Shown here: one piece after another, positions 1 to 8,069 of the stretch
Layout of the letters: the number at the start of each line of letters is the position of its first letter
Numbering within the stretch: the stretch's first letter is position 1
Assembly (NCBI GenBank): GCA_937140905.1
Contig: CAKZQO010000321.1
Coordinates: 1 to 49,110 of the forward strand
Origin: an uncultured Spirochaeta sp.
Lineage (GTDB): Bacteria > Spirochaetota > Spirochaetia > DTKZ01
DNA length: 49,110 nucleotides
Direction of reading: 5' to 3'
The notes under the pieces: generated by a model
Databases searched by the model: none
What the model was told of the DNA's origin: nothing
What the model saw: the letters and a program-made list of their open reading frames with translations, nothing else
Position numbers and translations under genes: made by a program

Positions 1-516
1 GACCAGAACTGTGTCGCTGATGCCTAACTCTGCCACTCGGACCGCATGGAACCCTACGGAAAAGGGTTCTACCAACGCTGCTTCTTCATGGGAGAGGGTA
101 TCGGGTATGGGGTACAGGATCCGTTCCGGCACCACGATGTATTCCGCAAAAGCACCGTCCAGCTTGTACTCTTCACAGGAAACTCCAAATACCTTTCTAG
201 TATCGCATAGGTTTATCTGTCCGTGCAAACAGTAATCGCATTTTCCACAAAACAGGGTAGAGTTAAAGACGATCCGATCTCCTTTCTTAAAAGAACATAC
301 TTCTGCCCCTACCTCCGCTACCACTCCACTTCCCTCATGCCCCATGATAATGGGAGGGATCCTCCTTCCCGTAGACCCATCCATCCCATGCACATCGCTA
401 CCACAAACACTCACAGCCTTTACCTTGATCAACACCTCGTCAGGAGCTTTGATCTTGGGAGCCGGTACATCCGTATAGACAAGCTTATTATAACCTTCCA
501 AAACCAGCGCTTTCAT
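1..516 (-). CDS. Zinc-dependent medium-chain alcohol/polyol dehydrogenase (3' end beyond window)
   Basis: N-terminal 172 residues of an MDR-family dehydrogenase; the reading frame runs off the left edge, so most of the NAD(P)-binding domain is missing from view. Seen: catalytic zinc ligands C38 (VCGSD) and H60-E61 (MGHEGSG), and the structural-zinc cysteines C90, C93, C96 and C104. These are typical of sorbitol/threonine dehydrogenase-type enzymes that oxidise a secondary alcohol with NAD(P)+. The ATG follows an AGGAG site and lies 14 nt after the stop of the FGGY kinase, so the two form an operon. By context it should oxidise a polyol or sugar acid handled by the neighbouring kinase; the substrate cannot be read from sequence. 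Confidence 0.9.
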   Translation of the reverse strand, partial: MKALVLEGYNKLVYTDVPAPKIKAPDEVLIKVKAVSVCGSDVHGMDGSTGRRIPPIIMGHEGSGVVAEVGAEVCSFKKGDRIVFNSTLFCGKCDYCLHGQINLCDTRKVFGVSCEEYKLDGAFAEYIVVPERILYPIPDTLSHEEAALVEPFSVGFHAVRVAELGISDTVLV

Positions 517-530
517 CTTCGTTCTCCTTC

Positions 531-1889
531 TTACAGTTCTCCTTCCTTCTTTCCTTCCGGGTCAATCCATCTTGGATCGATGGTCACTCCGAGGGTTTCG
601 AATCCTAACAATGCAGCGCCCCGTTCCGCTGTTTCACCAATGGGGATGAACTTGTACTCTGCCATCATGCGCTGCTTGAGGGATGTGTATCCTTCGTTGG
701 CTCCACCCCCTACATGGTAGATCCGTTTTTGTAAGGGACAACTTGCCTCCCATTCAGGAAGCACACTGGCAATGAACCGGATGTTATAGTAGCAGAGAGC
801 GTAGAGGAAATCGTCCCGGTTGGAATCGATGGTGATGTTGGAGAAAGAAGCCTTCAAAGGCTCAACCCGATGCCTGTCTCCCGTCAGATACGGTTCGAAC
901 ACAATGGTAGGAGGTTCTGTTCGTTTCAACACTTCCTCGATGTGAACCGAGTAGAAGTGCTCATAGCTGAGATCGGGGTAGAAATTCTTTCGGAACCATT
1001 CGATCGAAGCTCCTCCGGCACCCAGAGTTCGCATCAATAGCCATCGGTTCCGGTACGCGTGAGTCCGAATAAGGAAGTTGGGACTCGTGATGGGCTTATC
1101 CGTACAGAGTACAAGAATCTCTACGGTTCCGGAGGTATTCAAGAGTCTCCCCGGTTCCCGGATCCCAGAACCCGCTACCGCACAGGTTGTGTCGTTTGCC
1201 CCTAGAATGACGGGCAGTCCCGAAGGAAGTCCTAAAGCGTGTGCCGCTTCTGGCAGTAATTTCCCGGCTACCGAGAGAGAATCCCGCACATCCGCAAGAG
1301 AAGATTTTGGGATACCAAGGGTTTCTGTCAACTCCTCACTCCAATCTCCATAGGCAATGGTTTCATAAAGACCAGTGAAGGAAGCGTTGGAAGGATCGAT
1401 AAAAAAGTTTCCTGTAAGCTTTTTTATGAGATAGGTTTCTACATGACCAAATATTGCGTCTCTTGGGAGAGGGATGTTCTCCTTTAGCCACAGCATACTG
1501 GTCACCGACATCCCACCCGGTATGGGAGGATTCCCCGTGATAGAGCGGAAACGTTCCATTCCCACTACTTGCAAAATCCATTCGGCCTGTTTCTGACTTC
1601 GCCTATCCAAATGCAAAATCACTGGATGCAGGGGTTCTCCCTGTCGATCCATCACCACTAAGGAAGGACAGAGAGTAGAAAAAGCGATTCCCTCTATCCC
1701 TTCCAACGGCAACCGACGCGATACTTTCTGCAAGGCCTCCCAAAAAATTGGGGCATCGATTTCAACGCAGTTTCCAGAATGGGTTTTTGGTTGATAGCGT
1801 TCTCTCTCGCGGGCTAGACATTGTAATTTTTCGTTGTAGATCGAAGCTTTCAAGGATTGAGTTCCCACATCTATGGCCATCAATTTCAT
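531..1889 (-). CDS. FGGY-family carbohydrate kinase (module A)
   Basis: A 452-residue ATP-dependent sugar/polyol kinase, in the length range of xylulokinase-like FGGY proteins though somewhat short. Seen: phosphate-1 loop DVGTQS (residues 7-12), substrate-loop HLDRRS (93-98), GAND with the expected catalytic base D233, and a C-terminal VGGGAN adenosine motif. It is a paralogue of the kinase at 8152-9495: LKENIPLP against LKENEPEV, IDPSNAS against IDPSSAS, and IREPG in both. AGAGGA precedes the ATG. The dehydrogenase follows 14 nt downstream and a GntR/FCD regulator is divergent. Known for the family: phosphorylation of a keto-sugar, polyol or related substrate. Which one is not evident, so no gene symbol is given. 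Confidence 0.92.
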   Translation of the reverse strand: MKLMAIDVGTQSLKASIYNEKLQCLARERERYQPKTHSGNCVEIDAPIFWEALQKVSRRLPLEGIEGIAFSTLCPSLVVMDRQGEPLHPVILHLDRRSQKQAEWILQVVGMERFRSITGNPPIPGGMSVTSMLWLKENIPLPRDAIFGHVETYLIKKLTGNFFIDPSNASFTGLYETIAYGDWSEELTETLGIPKSSLADVRDSLSVAGKLLPEAAHALGLPSGLPVILGANDTTCAVAGSGIREPGRLLNTSGTVEILVLCTDKPITSPNFLIRTHAYRNRWLLMRTLGAGGASIEWFRKNFYPDLSYEHFYSVHIEEVLKRTEPPTIVFEPYLTGDRHRVEPLKASFSNITIDSNRDDFLYALCYYNIRFIASVLPEWEASCPLQKRIYHVGGGANEGYTSLKQRMMAEYKFIPIGETAERGAALLGFETLGVTIDPRWIDPEGKKEGEL

Positions 1890-1967
1890 ACGAGTTGTTT
1901 CCTCTTGATCTGGGTTTTCCCTTGTTTTTTCGAAGCTCCGCCCGTTTTTGACTTTGATACCTGACTT

Positions 1968-1996
1968 ATTATAATATCTACCTCAGATATCTATAA
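1968..1996 (-). promoter_or_regulatory. Putative promoter of the module A kinase-dehydrogenase operon
   Basis: A perfect -10 TATAAT lies at 1973-1968 on the minus strand. The hexamer 17 bp upstream (TTATAG) matches a -35 poorly. A poor -35 with a perfect -10 suggests an activated or tightly repressed promoter. Confidence 0.45.
1974..1990. promoter_or_regulatory. Candidate GntR operator: ATATCT-N5-AGATAT inverted repeat
   Basis: A perfect 6-5-6 inverted repeat fills exactly the 17-bp spacer between the -10 and -35 positions of the kinase-operon promoter. It lies 22 bp upstream of the regulator's own -35. Its symmetry and position fit an operator for the divergent GntR/FCD protein; the assignment is inference. 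Confidence 0.45.
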
Positions 1997-2011
1997 AAAT
2001 CAAAGGATAGC

Positions 2012-2045
2012 TTGACAGAGCCCAAATCCTGTATATCATTGCCTT
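2012..2045 (+). promoter_or_regulatory. Promoter of the GntR/FCD gene, apparently leaderless
   Basis: TTGACA at 2012-2017, 16-bp spacer, TATCAT at 2034-2039, then 6 nt to the GTG start at 2046. The expected transcription start coincides with the start codon. No Shine-Dalgarno sequence precedes it. Confidence 0.65.
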
Positions 2046-2765
2046 GTGGGGTTGTCAATCGATAAAATAAAGAAATTGGAAAACCGTGATCGGATAAATC
2101 AGATCGTGGAATTCCTCCATTCGCTGATTTTAGACCAGGGGCTTGCGCCGGGCACCGAACTTCCTTCCGAGAAAGAGCTCGCCCAGCGCCTCGGGGTGAG
2201 CCGGTTCAGCCTACGGGAAGCTTTACGGATCGCGGAAACGCAAGGGTTGATCAAGATATCCCAGGGCAAACGCCCTACTGTCGCTACCCCCTCCTCCCAT
2301 ACCATCTCCAATATTCTTCGAATCGCCCTGAAAAGATCCACTAAAAACCTAATCGACCTCGCCATCGCCCGTGCGGGTTTGGAATGCAAGATTGTGCGCA
2401 TAGCAGCGGAAAAAATATCTTCTCAAGACTTGGCGGCATTGGAAGAAAATTTAAAGCTGATGGAGATTCCGAACCGTAAACTGGATTACTACGTTCAAAA
2501 AGATGTGGAATTTCACGAGATCATCCTGAGATCGACGGGTAGTATGGTGTTCGAAATCATGCTTTCCTCTGTCACCCCTCTCCTCTATGAATCCCGAACG
2601 CAAACTCTAGCCACTGGTGGGGTAGAGAGGGCTTTACAGTTACATCGGGAAATCTACGTTGCACTGAAGGATCATGATCCTGATAGAGCAGAGGAGAAGA
2701 TGGAACGTCACATGCAAAATGCAGTGGAAGATATCCTCGCCTCCCACCTACCTGAGGAGAGCTGA
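2046..2765 (+). CDS. GntR-family transcriptional regulator, FadR-type FCD domain
   Basis: A 239-residue one-component regulator. Residues about 10-85 form a winged helix-turn-helix (LPSEKELAQRLGVSRFSLRE), followed by an all-helical FCD ligand domain with metal-site residues such as DVEFHE and LQLHREIY and a late His in MERHMQN. FCD regulators usually bind carboxylated or sugar-acid ligands and repress adjacent catabolic genes. It is divergent from the FGGY kinase-dehydrogenase operon and very probably controls it. The start is GTG at 2046, with no ribosome site but a promoter placed for a leaderless transcript. TTG at 2052 is an alternative start, with GTGGGG too close to act as its SD. Confidence 0.93.
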   Translation: MGLSIDKIKKLENRDRINQIVEFLHSLILDQGLAPGTELPSEKELAQRLGVSRFSLREALRIAETQGLIKISQGKRPTVATPSSHTISNILRIALKRSTKNLIDLAIARAGLECKIVRIAAEKISSQDLAALEENLKLMEIPNRKLDYYVQKDVEFHEIILRSTGSMVFEIMLSSVTPLLYESRTQTLATGGVERALQLHREIYVALKDHDPDRAEEKMERHMQNAVEDILASHLPEES

Positions 2766-2816
2766 AGCACAATATAGTTCCTTTGAGGTGTTGCCTTTCA
2801 TGCGGACCCCCCGCTC

Positions 2817-3572
2817 CTATTCCAGAACCCGTACATAGAGGCAGGAAATATTGTCTACGCCTCCCACGTCCAGACCCGCCTTCAATAGATAGGGAACAGG
2901 ATTTTCCGGATACTGTATCAAGAGGTCCTCTATTCGACGATGGGAAACATAGTCATGTAGACCATCGCTGGTAAGGAGAAAGGCATCCCGTTCGGGTTGA
3001 ACAGAGGGAAGGACGCCCACGTCACAGTACACAGCTTCGCTACCGCCTCCAAAACAGTTAGCTAAAATATTGGGTGGGATCCGCTGGTCTCCCGAGAGTT
3101 CCCTCAAGGTATGATCCCTCGACACTTGACTGAGATTGTTATCTCGAAATCTATACAGACGAGTATCACCCACATGAACCCAGTACCAGGAACCTTGAAA
3201 GATCAGTACCCCGGTAAGAGTCGTACCCATGCCCGAAAGGGACGGATCCTTATATCCCATTCGGTGAAGGGTTTCCTGTGTTTTTTTTGTTAGTTCCCTG
3301 AATAGCCGTTCGATATCGCTAGGCGGCGTATCAGTTCGCAGAGCAGATAGCCCTTCCCGAAATACTTGTACGGCCACTTCACTAGCCACTTCACCCGCTG
3401 CTGCGCCCCCTAAACCATCTGCCACTGCAAAGAACAGCGGTGTTTCCGGACGTACCAATATCTCGTGCGCCGCCTCATCATCCCTAAGAGTGCGAAGGCC
3501 GGTAAAAACAAAATCCTCGTTTCTATCCCTTTTATAGCCCACGTGCGAGACGGACTGGATCTGTAACCTCAT
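2817..3572 (-). CDS. PP2C-family serine/threonine protein phosphatase
   Basis: A 251-residue stand-alone PPM/PP2C domain, about the usual size for bacterial Stp1/PrpC-like enzymes, which are Mn2+/Mg2+-dependent and remove phosphate from Ser/Thr residues. Seen in order: RDRNED (15-20), ADGLGG with metal-binding D52, SGMGTTLTG, GDTRLYRF, LTSDGLHDYV and a terminal GVDNISCLYVRV. All the usual acidic metal ligands appear present. No kinase partner lies beside it, so its targets are unknown. It sits between the two sugar modules, convergent to the GntR gene with only 51 nt between. The ATG has no SD but lies 7 nt after a -10 hexamer. Confidence 0.92.
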   Translation of the reverse strand: MRLQIQSVSHVGYKRDRNEDFVFTGLRTLRDDEAAHEILVRPETPLFFAVADGLGGAAAGEVASEVAVQVFREGLSALRTDTPPSDIERLFRELTKKTQETLHRMGYKDPSLSGMGTTLTGVLIFQGSWYWVHVGDTRLYRFRDNNLSQVSRDHTLRELSGDQRIPPNILANCFGGGSEAVYCDVGVLPSVQPERDAFLLTSDGLHDYVSHRRIEDLLIQYPENPVPYLLKAGLDVGGVDNISCLYVRVLE

Positions 3573-3579
3573 GGGGTCT

Positions 3580-3608
3580 AGTGTATTTCACCCGATTACA
3601 GCTTGCAA
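3580..3608 (-). promoter_or_regulatory. Promoter of the PP2C gene, apparently leaderless
   Basis: On the minus strand: TTGCAA at 3608-3603, 17-bp spacer, TACACT at 3585-3580, then 7 nt to the ATG at 3572. The upstream bases (AGACCCC) contain no ribosome site. Confidence 0.6.
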
Positions 3609-3622
3609 GGGGAAGGTAGAGT

Positions 3623-4660
3623 TTAGCCTTCTCTTACTGGTTCCAATAGAATCTTGATCCCCTTCCGGTCTTCGAACTCTTTAAAGGCTCGTTCCCATTC
3701 TGTGAGAGGGTACACAGCCGTAATAAGGGGAGCCAGACGAATCTTACCCTGCGCAACAAGGGATAAACCGCGCTTCCATGCATTCCAGGTATGGGACATG
3801 GAACCCACGATACGAATTTCCCTCGTCACGATGGTATCCAGATCAACAGGCACCTTCTTTCCGAACAAACCGACTTGGGTGAAGGTTCCTCTCTTCTTAA
3901 TGAGAGAAACACCGCTCGTAACCGCTCTCTCGGAGCCCGAACATTCGATCACCACGTCCACACCCCTTCCCTCAGTAAGATCCCCCACTATCCTCGGTAG
4001 ATCTTCCCGTTCCACATTAACTGTATGAGGGATCCCCAACTTCCGGGCTACTTCAAACCTCTCTCGGTCAGCGGTAGTACCCGTCAGGATCACAAGCCCC
4101 CCTTCTGCCATGGCTGCCTGGGCAGCGAGTAAACCCATGGCACCCGGTCCTGTAACTAGCACCACATCTCCTGCTCTTACCTTTGTTTGATCTATCACCG
4201 CGTGCGTGGCGCATACCAGAGGCTCGGCCAAGGCAGCTTCCTGCAGGCTCACTTCGGAAGGAATGGAATACACGTTCTGTTCCTTGCACACGATGTAGCG
4301 GGCAAAGGCACCATCCAGATCTAGCCCCTGAGCCCCCCTCTGTATGCAGATGGCATAATGTCCGGTACGGCAGAGGTAGCAGTCCCCACAGGTACTGCAC
4401 ACATTCTCTGCCACTACCCGATCGCCTACCCTGAACTTAGTTACCTTGGAACCGATCTCTACCACCGTTCCGGAAAACTCATGCCCTATGATGACCGGAG
4501 GATGGGTGGGAAACTCATCCTTCAGGATATGGATATCCGTTCCACAAACCCCACAGTAGGCTACTTCGATCTTTAGTTCATCCTCTCCGCAAACCGGTTC
4601 AGAAACATCCAGGACTTGCAAGTTTCCAGGCCCCCGGGCAGTTTTAACCAGGGCTTTCAC
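3623..4660 (-). CDS. Zinc-dependent medium-chain dehydrogenase (sorbitol/threonine dehydrogenase-like)
   Basis: A complete 345-residue MDR enzyme oxidising a secondary alcohol with NAD(P)+. Seen: catalytic-zinc residues C39 (GVCGTD) and H60-E61 (GHEFSG), structural-zinc cysteines C91, C94, C97 and C105, and the Rossmann loop GPGAMG at 171-176. It starts at GTG 4660, inside the stop of the hydroxyacid dehydrogenase (GTGA overlap), with GGGAGG upstream, so the two are translationally coupled. It is related to the truncated dehydrogenase at the left edge, so each kinase-containing module carries one. The substrate is unknown; a polyol or sugar acid is likely from the neighbours. Confidence 0.92.
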   Translation of the reverse strand: MKALVKTARGPGNLQVLDVSEPVCGEDELKIEVAYCGVCGTDIHILKDEFPTHPPVIIGHEFSGTVVEIGSKVTKFRVGDRVVAENVCSTCGDCYLCRTGHYAICIQRGAQGLDLDGAFARYIVCKEQNVYSIPSEVSLQEAALAEPLVCATHAVIDQTKVRAGDVVLVTGPGAMGLLAAQAAMAEGGLVILTGTTADRERFEVARKLGIPHTVNVEREDLPRIVGDLTEGRGVDVVIECSGSERAVTSGVSLIKKRGTFTQVGLFGKKVPVDLDTIVTREIRIVGSMSHTWNAWKRGLSLVAQGKIRLAPLITAVYPLTEWERAFKEFEDRKGIKILLEPVREG

Positions 4661-5634
4661 AAAACCTCCCGGTTCACAACACTCTTAGGCGTCTGACCTT
4701 CTAACACCATAGCCGCGTAGAGAGCCGCTTTTCTCCGGAGTTCTTCCATAGATTCCTCTGAGTACCACCCGCGATGATCCGAAAGAATCACATTCTCCAG
4801 CTGGCAGAGAGGATAGTTCGATGGAATCGGTTCCTGCTCGTGCACATCGATCCCTGCCCACGCGATTTTACCTGTTTTTAATGCCTCATACAGGGCGCCC
4901 GTGTCCACCAAACCTCCCCGGGATGTATTGATGAACACAGCGGTAGGTTTCATCTTTGCGAATTGTTCCCGACCAAACATATGGTAGGTTTGTTCCATCA
5001 AAGGTGCGTGGACGGAAATATAATCCGATTCTCGTAATAGGGTATCTAGATCCACCTTTCTTGCTCCGTTAGCTTCCACTACCTCTGTGGGCACGAAGGG
5101 ATCATACACTAAAACTTCCTTCAAATCGAACCCTTTTAGCTTCCGGTGCAACACCTTAGGGATATTCCCATACCCTACCAATCCAAAAATTTTGCCCGCA
5201 ATGCGGCGCATCGGGCCCCACTCGCGGGTATCCCATCTACCCGTCCGCACCGCTTTGTCCCGTAAAGGGATTTGTCGTACACACGCCAAAAACAGCGCAA
5301 TGGCCTGATCGGAAACCTCTTCCATGCAGTAATCAGGGACATTCACCACTCGGATCTTTTTCTCTGTCGCTGCCTTTATATCCACGTTATCGTACCCTAC
5401 CCCGTATCGGGAAATAACCCTGCACTTCGAAAGACCTTCTATTACAGTTCGATCTATCTTAGCCAAGTTTACCACGATGGCATCCGCATCCCTGCAGAGC
5501 TGAAGGATCTCTTCCGCCTTTGGGTTTACGGTTCGGAGTTCCATCATCGAGGCTCCAATCCGTTCAAACTCCTTCCTCTCTATCTCGTGATCCGGATACC
5601 GATCATCCACGATTACCGCTTTGAACTTTGCCAT
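4657..5634 (-). CDS. D-isomer-specific 2-hydroxyacid dehydrogenase, NAD-dependent
   Basis: 325 residues from the ATG at 5634, chosen because GGAGGAAG lies just upstream; the frame opens at 5661 but the extra nine residues have no such site. It belongs to the phosphoglycerate/hydroxypyruvate reductase family, which interconverts 2-oxo and D-2-hydroxy acids. Seen: NAD loop GLVGYGNIPK (151-160; the third glycine of GxGxxG is Pro here), D178 at the end of the second Rossmann strand, and catalytic R239 (NTSRGG), E268 (HEQEP) and H287 (SDHRGW). It heads a two-gene operon with the zinc dehydrogenase. Its exact acid substrate cannot be assigned. Confidence 0.9.
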   Translation of the reverse strand: MAKFKAVIVDDRYPDHEIERKEFERIGASMMELRTVNPKAEEILQLCRDADAIVVNLAKIDRTVIEGLSKCRVISRYGVGYDNVDIKAATEKKIRVVNVPDYCMEEVSDQAIALFLACVRQIPLRDKAVRTGRWDTREWGPMRRIAGKIFGLVGYGNIPKVLHRKLKGFDLKEVLVYDPFVPTEVVEANGARKVDLDTLLRESDYISVHAPLMEQTYHMFGREQFAKMKPTAVFINTSRGGLVDTGALYEALKTGKIAWAGIDVHEQEPIPSNYPLCQLENVILSDHRGWYSEESMEELRRKAALYAAMVLEGQTPKSVVNREVL

Positions 5635-5653
5635 GTTCTTCCTCCAAATGTAA

Positions 5654-5682
5654 TATATCACATATCAGCTTATGTCATGCAA
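5654..5682 (-). promoter_or_regulatory. Putative promoter of the hydroxyacid dehydrogenase operon
   Basis: TTGCAT on the minus strand at 5682-5677, followed either at 17 bp by GATATA or at 19 bp by TATATT. The spacing is ambiguous. The transcript leader would be short but includes the GGAGG site. Confidence 0.4.
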
Positions 5683-5687
5683 GGGGT

Positions 5688-5700
5688 AATGTTCCACATT
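5688..5700. promoter_or_regulatory. AATGT-TCC-ACATT inverted repeat, candidate GntR/UTRA operator
   Basis: A perfect 5-3-5 inverted repeat just upstream of the -35 of the hydroxyacid dehydrogenase operon. Its core TGTTCnnCATT recurs at 6574-6584 over the -10 of the UTRA regulator gene itself. Two copies in one locus suggest a shared operator. Confidence 0.35.
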
Positions 5701-5774
5701 CAACTCCTAACGATCCTTTGGCCGGACAGATAGATCCAACCGTGGACAACCCCTTTTCCTAGTTCGTTTACTTC

Positions 5775-6572
5775 TTAAAAGGCCGACTTCCCCTTTTCCG
5801 GGGAGAGGAGGATCCGTTCCTGTAGGCGTTTCTCGTGCCGGTAAGGTCGGACTTGACAACGGAAGGCCAATCCATCGGGTCTATAGAGGGTTCGTTCGAA
5901 CCAGAGGGGCAGGGAGTTATCCACGTACCCTACGGCCGTGATGAGGAAAGCGGCTCTCCCCTGCTCCACTTCTAGTAACCTCGCTTCCTCTTCTCCTAGG
6001 GTGACCGCCTGGATCGTTTCCTCGGATCCGGTAATGTTCAACTTGTACTTCTGGATGAACAGTTCATAGAGGGACCCTTCCACATGTTCCCTTTCAAGAC
6101 CCGGACAAAACTGAACTCGCACGAACCTCCGTTCCAACACCATGGGGATGTTGTCGGCAAACCGAAGTCTCTTGAGTAGAAGAACCTCTTCTTCCCCTCC
6201 TAGTTCCAAAACCTCCGATACCTCGGCTTCCACTTCCTTACCCAGTAGACGCTTGAACTCTAACACCCTCGAGCTAGGAATCATCCCGGCGGCTTTCGTG
6301 TTAAGAGTGAAACTAGCGATAGAGGGAGTGGGATCCTCTTTCGGTTTAGAACGGACGAAGGTACCCACTCCCTTCTTGAACTGTAGAAGTCCTTCCGCTA
6401 CAAGACTGGATAGAGCTTTGTTAGCCGTTACCCTACTTACATTGTACAACTCACAGATCATGCGCTCCGTCATGAACTTGTCCCCTACCTTATACTTATC
6501 GGAGGCGATGAGTTCACGGAGTATCTTGTTTAGCTGTTGGTAGATAGGATCCGTTACCAGGCCCGTTGCCAT
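5775..6572 (-). CDS. GntR-family transcriptional regulator, HutC-type UTRA domain
   Basis: A 265-residue regulator with an N-terminal winged helix-turn-helix (about 8-75; MTERMICELYNVSRVTANKA) and a UTRA ligand domain (about 95-245) with the usual PMVLERRFVR and LPLWFERTLYR segments. UTRA members sense sugars, sugar phosphates or amino acids and mostly repress nearby operons. It lies inside the minus-strand module B cluster, 46 nt after the aldolase stop and upstream of the two dehydrogenases. It should respond to an intermediate of that pathway. It also has its own promoter ending 6 nt before the ATG, with a TGTTCnnCATT motif over the -10 that fits autoregulation. Confidence 0.93.
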   Translation of the reverse strand: MATGLVTDPIYQQLNKILRELIASDKYKVGDKFMTERMICELYNVSRVTANKALSSLVAEGLLQFKKGVGTFVRSKPKEDPTPSIASFTLNTKAAGMIPSSRVLEFKRLLGKEVEAEVSEVLELGGEEEVLLLKRLRFADNIPMVLERRFVRVQFCPGLEREHVEGSLYELFIQKYKLNITGSEETIQAVTLGEEEARLLEVEQGRAAFLITAVGYVDNSLPLWFERTLYRPDGLAFRCQVRPYRHEKRLQERILLSPEKGKSAF

Positions 6573-6573
6573 G

Positions 6574-6584
6574 TGTTCATCATT
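6574..6584. promoter_or_regulatory. TGTTCATCATT motif over the UTRA-regulator -10
   Basis: Shares 9 of 11 positions with TGTTCCACATT at 5690-5700. A second TGTTCA follows at 6588-6593, making a direct repeat. It could be an autoregulatory operator; this is inference from two copies only. Confidence 0.3.
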
Positions 6585-6607
6585 GCATGTTCACCCCTGC
6601 TTGTCAA
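6579..6607 (-). promoter_or_regulatory. Promoter of the GntR/UTRA gene, apparently leaderless
   Basis: Perfect TTGACA at 6607-6602 on the minus strand, 17-bp spacer, AATGAT at 6584-6579, then 6 nt to the ATG at 6572. Confidence 0.6.
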
Positions 6608-6618
6608 TTAAAGTGTTT

Positions 6619-7998
6619 TTACTTTTGACCCCGGGCCGCGTTGAGAAACCTTCTCTGATAGGAGATTACCAAGTTCGAGCTAGTAAACCGGGCTAGATAC
6701 TCAGGCTCGGCCGTGATGAGAATCCTATCTCCCATATCGGCGAACTCTGGTTCTGTGAGGAGTCGATCGATGTCTGGATAGTTGTAATCTCCCTCCATAC
6801 TGCAGATGATCAATCGAGTATCGGGAAGATTGGCATGGCGTAACAAACGCAGGTTATAACGCACGCCATCCAACCCATCGTACCTCTCCTCCTCCTTAAC
6901 CTGCCGATACTCCAGGATCCTCTCCGCTAGTTTCTTCACTTCCAAAAGATCCATTTCTCGATCTTTAGGAGGTAGGTAATCCTTTTCCACCAAAAAGGTT
7001 CTGAGGGTCTTTAGGTAACTAGGATCCTCAGTGTTTTGGTACAGGGAGAGAAGCTTACGGATTTCAAGGCTTTGATTCTGCCTGTGCCGAATGAAGCTAT
7101 TGATAAAGTACGGCTTGGCCTGTAAGGCGAGGGCGGTCTGGTAGGGTTCGAACATGAGGGTAAAGTTCACCCGATACCCATGCTCCCGCAAGAGAAGGGC
7201 TAAATTATGCCCCCGGAGGAAGTCCTTCGTACTGCCCTCGTTGTACCTCAGGCTGAACTGTTTCGCTCCTTCCAACAACTCGTGATAATTCCTCACGTTG
7301 ATCGGTCCCGTATGGGGTACCTTGATCACCACTCGATAGGGCGAAAGAATTTCCCGAAATCGAGCCGCTTCTTCCAGTAATTTCGATGTATCTTCTTCGT
7401 AAGGATTGTTCAGCTCCACACTAATGTCACATCCCGGCCCTAGGATGTTCCCGATCTCTCTCATTACTTCATCTCGGGTCTTGAACTTTCCTCCCACGTT
7501 AGCTTTGGGATTGTTGATGAACAAGTCATAGATGATGCCAGGGTTACAGGTTAAGTTCGCGATCAATCCTTTTATTTCCGCTACTTCGTAGGGATTTGCG
7601 CTATCAGCAGAGAACAAGAAACGGGTAGGGCGTTTGACTCCATTCTTATCATACGATATATCCCGTACCAAGTCGGCCCGAATCACGCCATCGCGATCTA
7701 GGAGGAATTCGATTCGAAACCCAGGGGGCGTCTCATCCGGTGGGACCTGGAAATAGTCAATGATTTCCCGGAAATTCTTTGTTACTCCCAAGCGCTTTCC
7801 GATAGACCGGATCTGCTGGTACAGAGAAAACGGGATCTCCACATCTTGGACCCGTTTTACGTACTGTTCCTCTTCCGAAACTATCTTCAAACCCTCTCCA
7901 TTGGTAGATTCTTGGAGCAAAGAACGGATAGGAATCCTCAACGAAGGTTCGCCCTGGTTAATAACGAATTTTTGCATACTAGGAGTCTTATCCAACAT
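6619..7998 (-). CDS. Transaldolase / fructose-6-phosphate aldolase-like protein with extra N- and C-terminal regions
   Basis: 459 residues from the ATG at 7998, chosen for the AAGGGGGAGA site just before it; the frame opens at 8013. The centre resembles class I transaldolase/FSA enzymes. Visible are an early Asp strand (FLFSADSAN, D132), NLTCNPGII matching the family TTNPS segment, a VVIKVPHTG strand with a probable Schiff-base lysine K226, and a later NFTLMFEPYQTALAL strand like the family's NVTLIFS segment. About 125 N-terminal and 120 C-terminal residues are additional, making it roughly twice FSA length. Likely role: carbon-carbon cleavage or dihydroxyacetone transfer on the kinase product. 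It is divergent from the FGGY kinase and upstream of the UTRA regulator. Confidence 0.72.
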   Translation of the reverse strand: MLDKTPSMQKFVINQGEPSLRIPIRSLLQESTNGEGLKIVSEEEQYVKRVQDVEIPFSLYQQIRSIGKRLGVTKNFREIIDYFQVPPDETPPGFRIEFLLDRDGVIRADLVRDISYDKNGVKRPTRFLFSADSANPYEVAEIKGLIANLTCNPGIIYDLFINNPKANVGGKFKTRDEVMREIGNILGPGCDISVELNNPYEEDTSKLLEEAARFREILSPYRVVIKVPHTGPINVRNYHELLEGAKQFSLRYNEGSTKDFLRGHNLALLLREHGYRVNFTLMFEPYQTALALQAKPYFINSFIRHRQNQSLEIRKLLSLYQNTEDPSYLKTLRTFLVEKDYLPPKDREMDLLEVKKLAERILEYRQVKEEERYDGLDGVRYNLRLLRHANLPDTRLIICSMEGDYNYPDIDRLLTEPEFADMGDRILITAEPEYLARFTSSNLVISYQRRFLNAARGQK

Positions 7999-8040
7999 AT
8001 TCTCCCCCTTCATTCCCTTATGACAATTGGCCTATACGTC

Positions 8041-8069
8041 TTGTGGCTAAGCCACCATGTATGTATAAA
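8041..8069 (+). promoter_or_regulatory. Promoter of the module B FGGY kinase
   Basis: TTGTGG at 8041-8046, 17-bp spacer, TATAAA at 8064-8069. The leader would be about 75 nt. The -10 abuts and overlaps by one base the -10 of the opposing aldolase promoter. Confidence 0.5.
8043..8055. promoter_or_regulatory. GTGGC-TAA-GCCAC inverted repeat, candidate operator
   Basis: A perfect 5-3-5 palindrome that overlaps the -35 of the kinase promoter. It also lies just downstream of the expected start of the aldolase transcript, so one bound repressor could shut both directions. Confidence 0.45.

Noticed and set aside
223-720. 165-codon plus-strand frame
   Set aside because: It is antisense to the dehydrogenase and FGGY kinase, which have clear motifs. 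No SD and no recognisable protein features.
5272-5733. 153-codon plus-strand frame
   Set aside because: It lies mostly inside the hydroxyacid dehydrogenase on the other strand, whose catalytic residues are intact.
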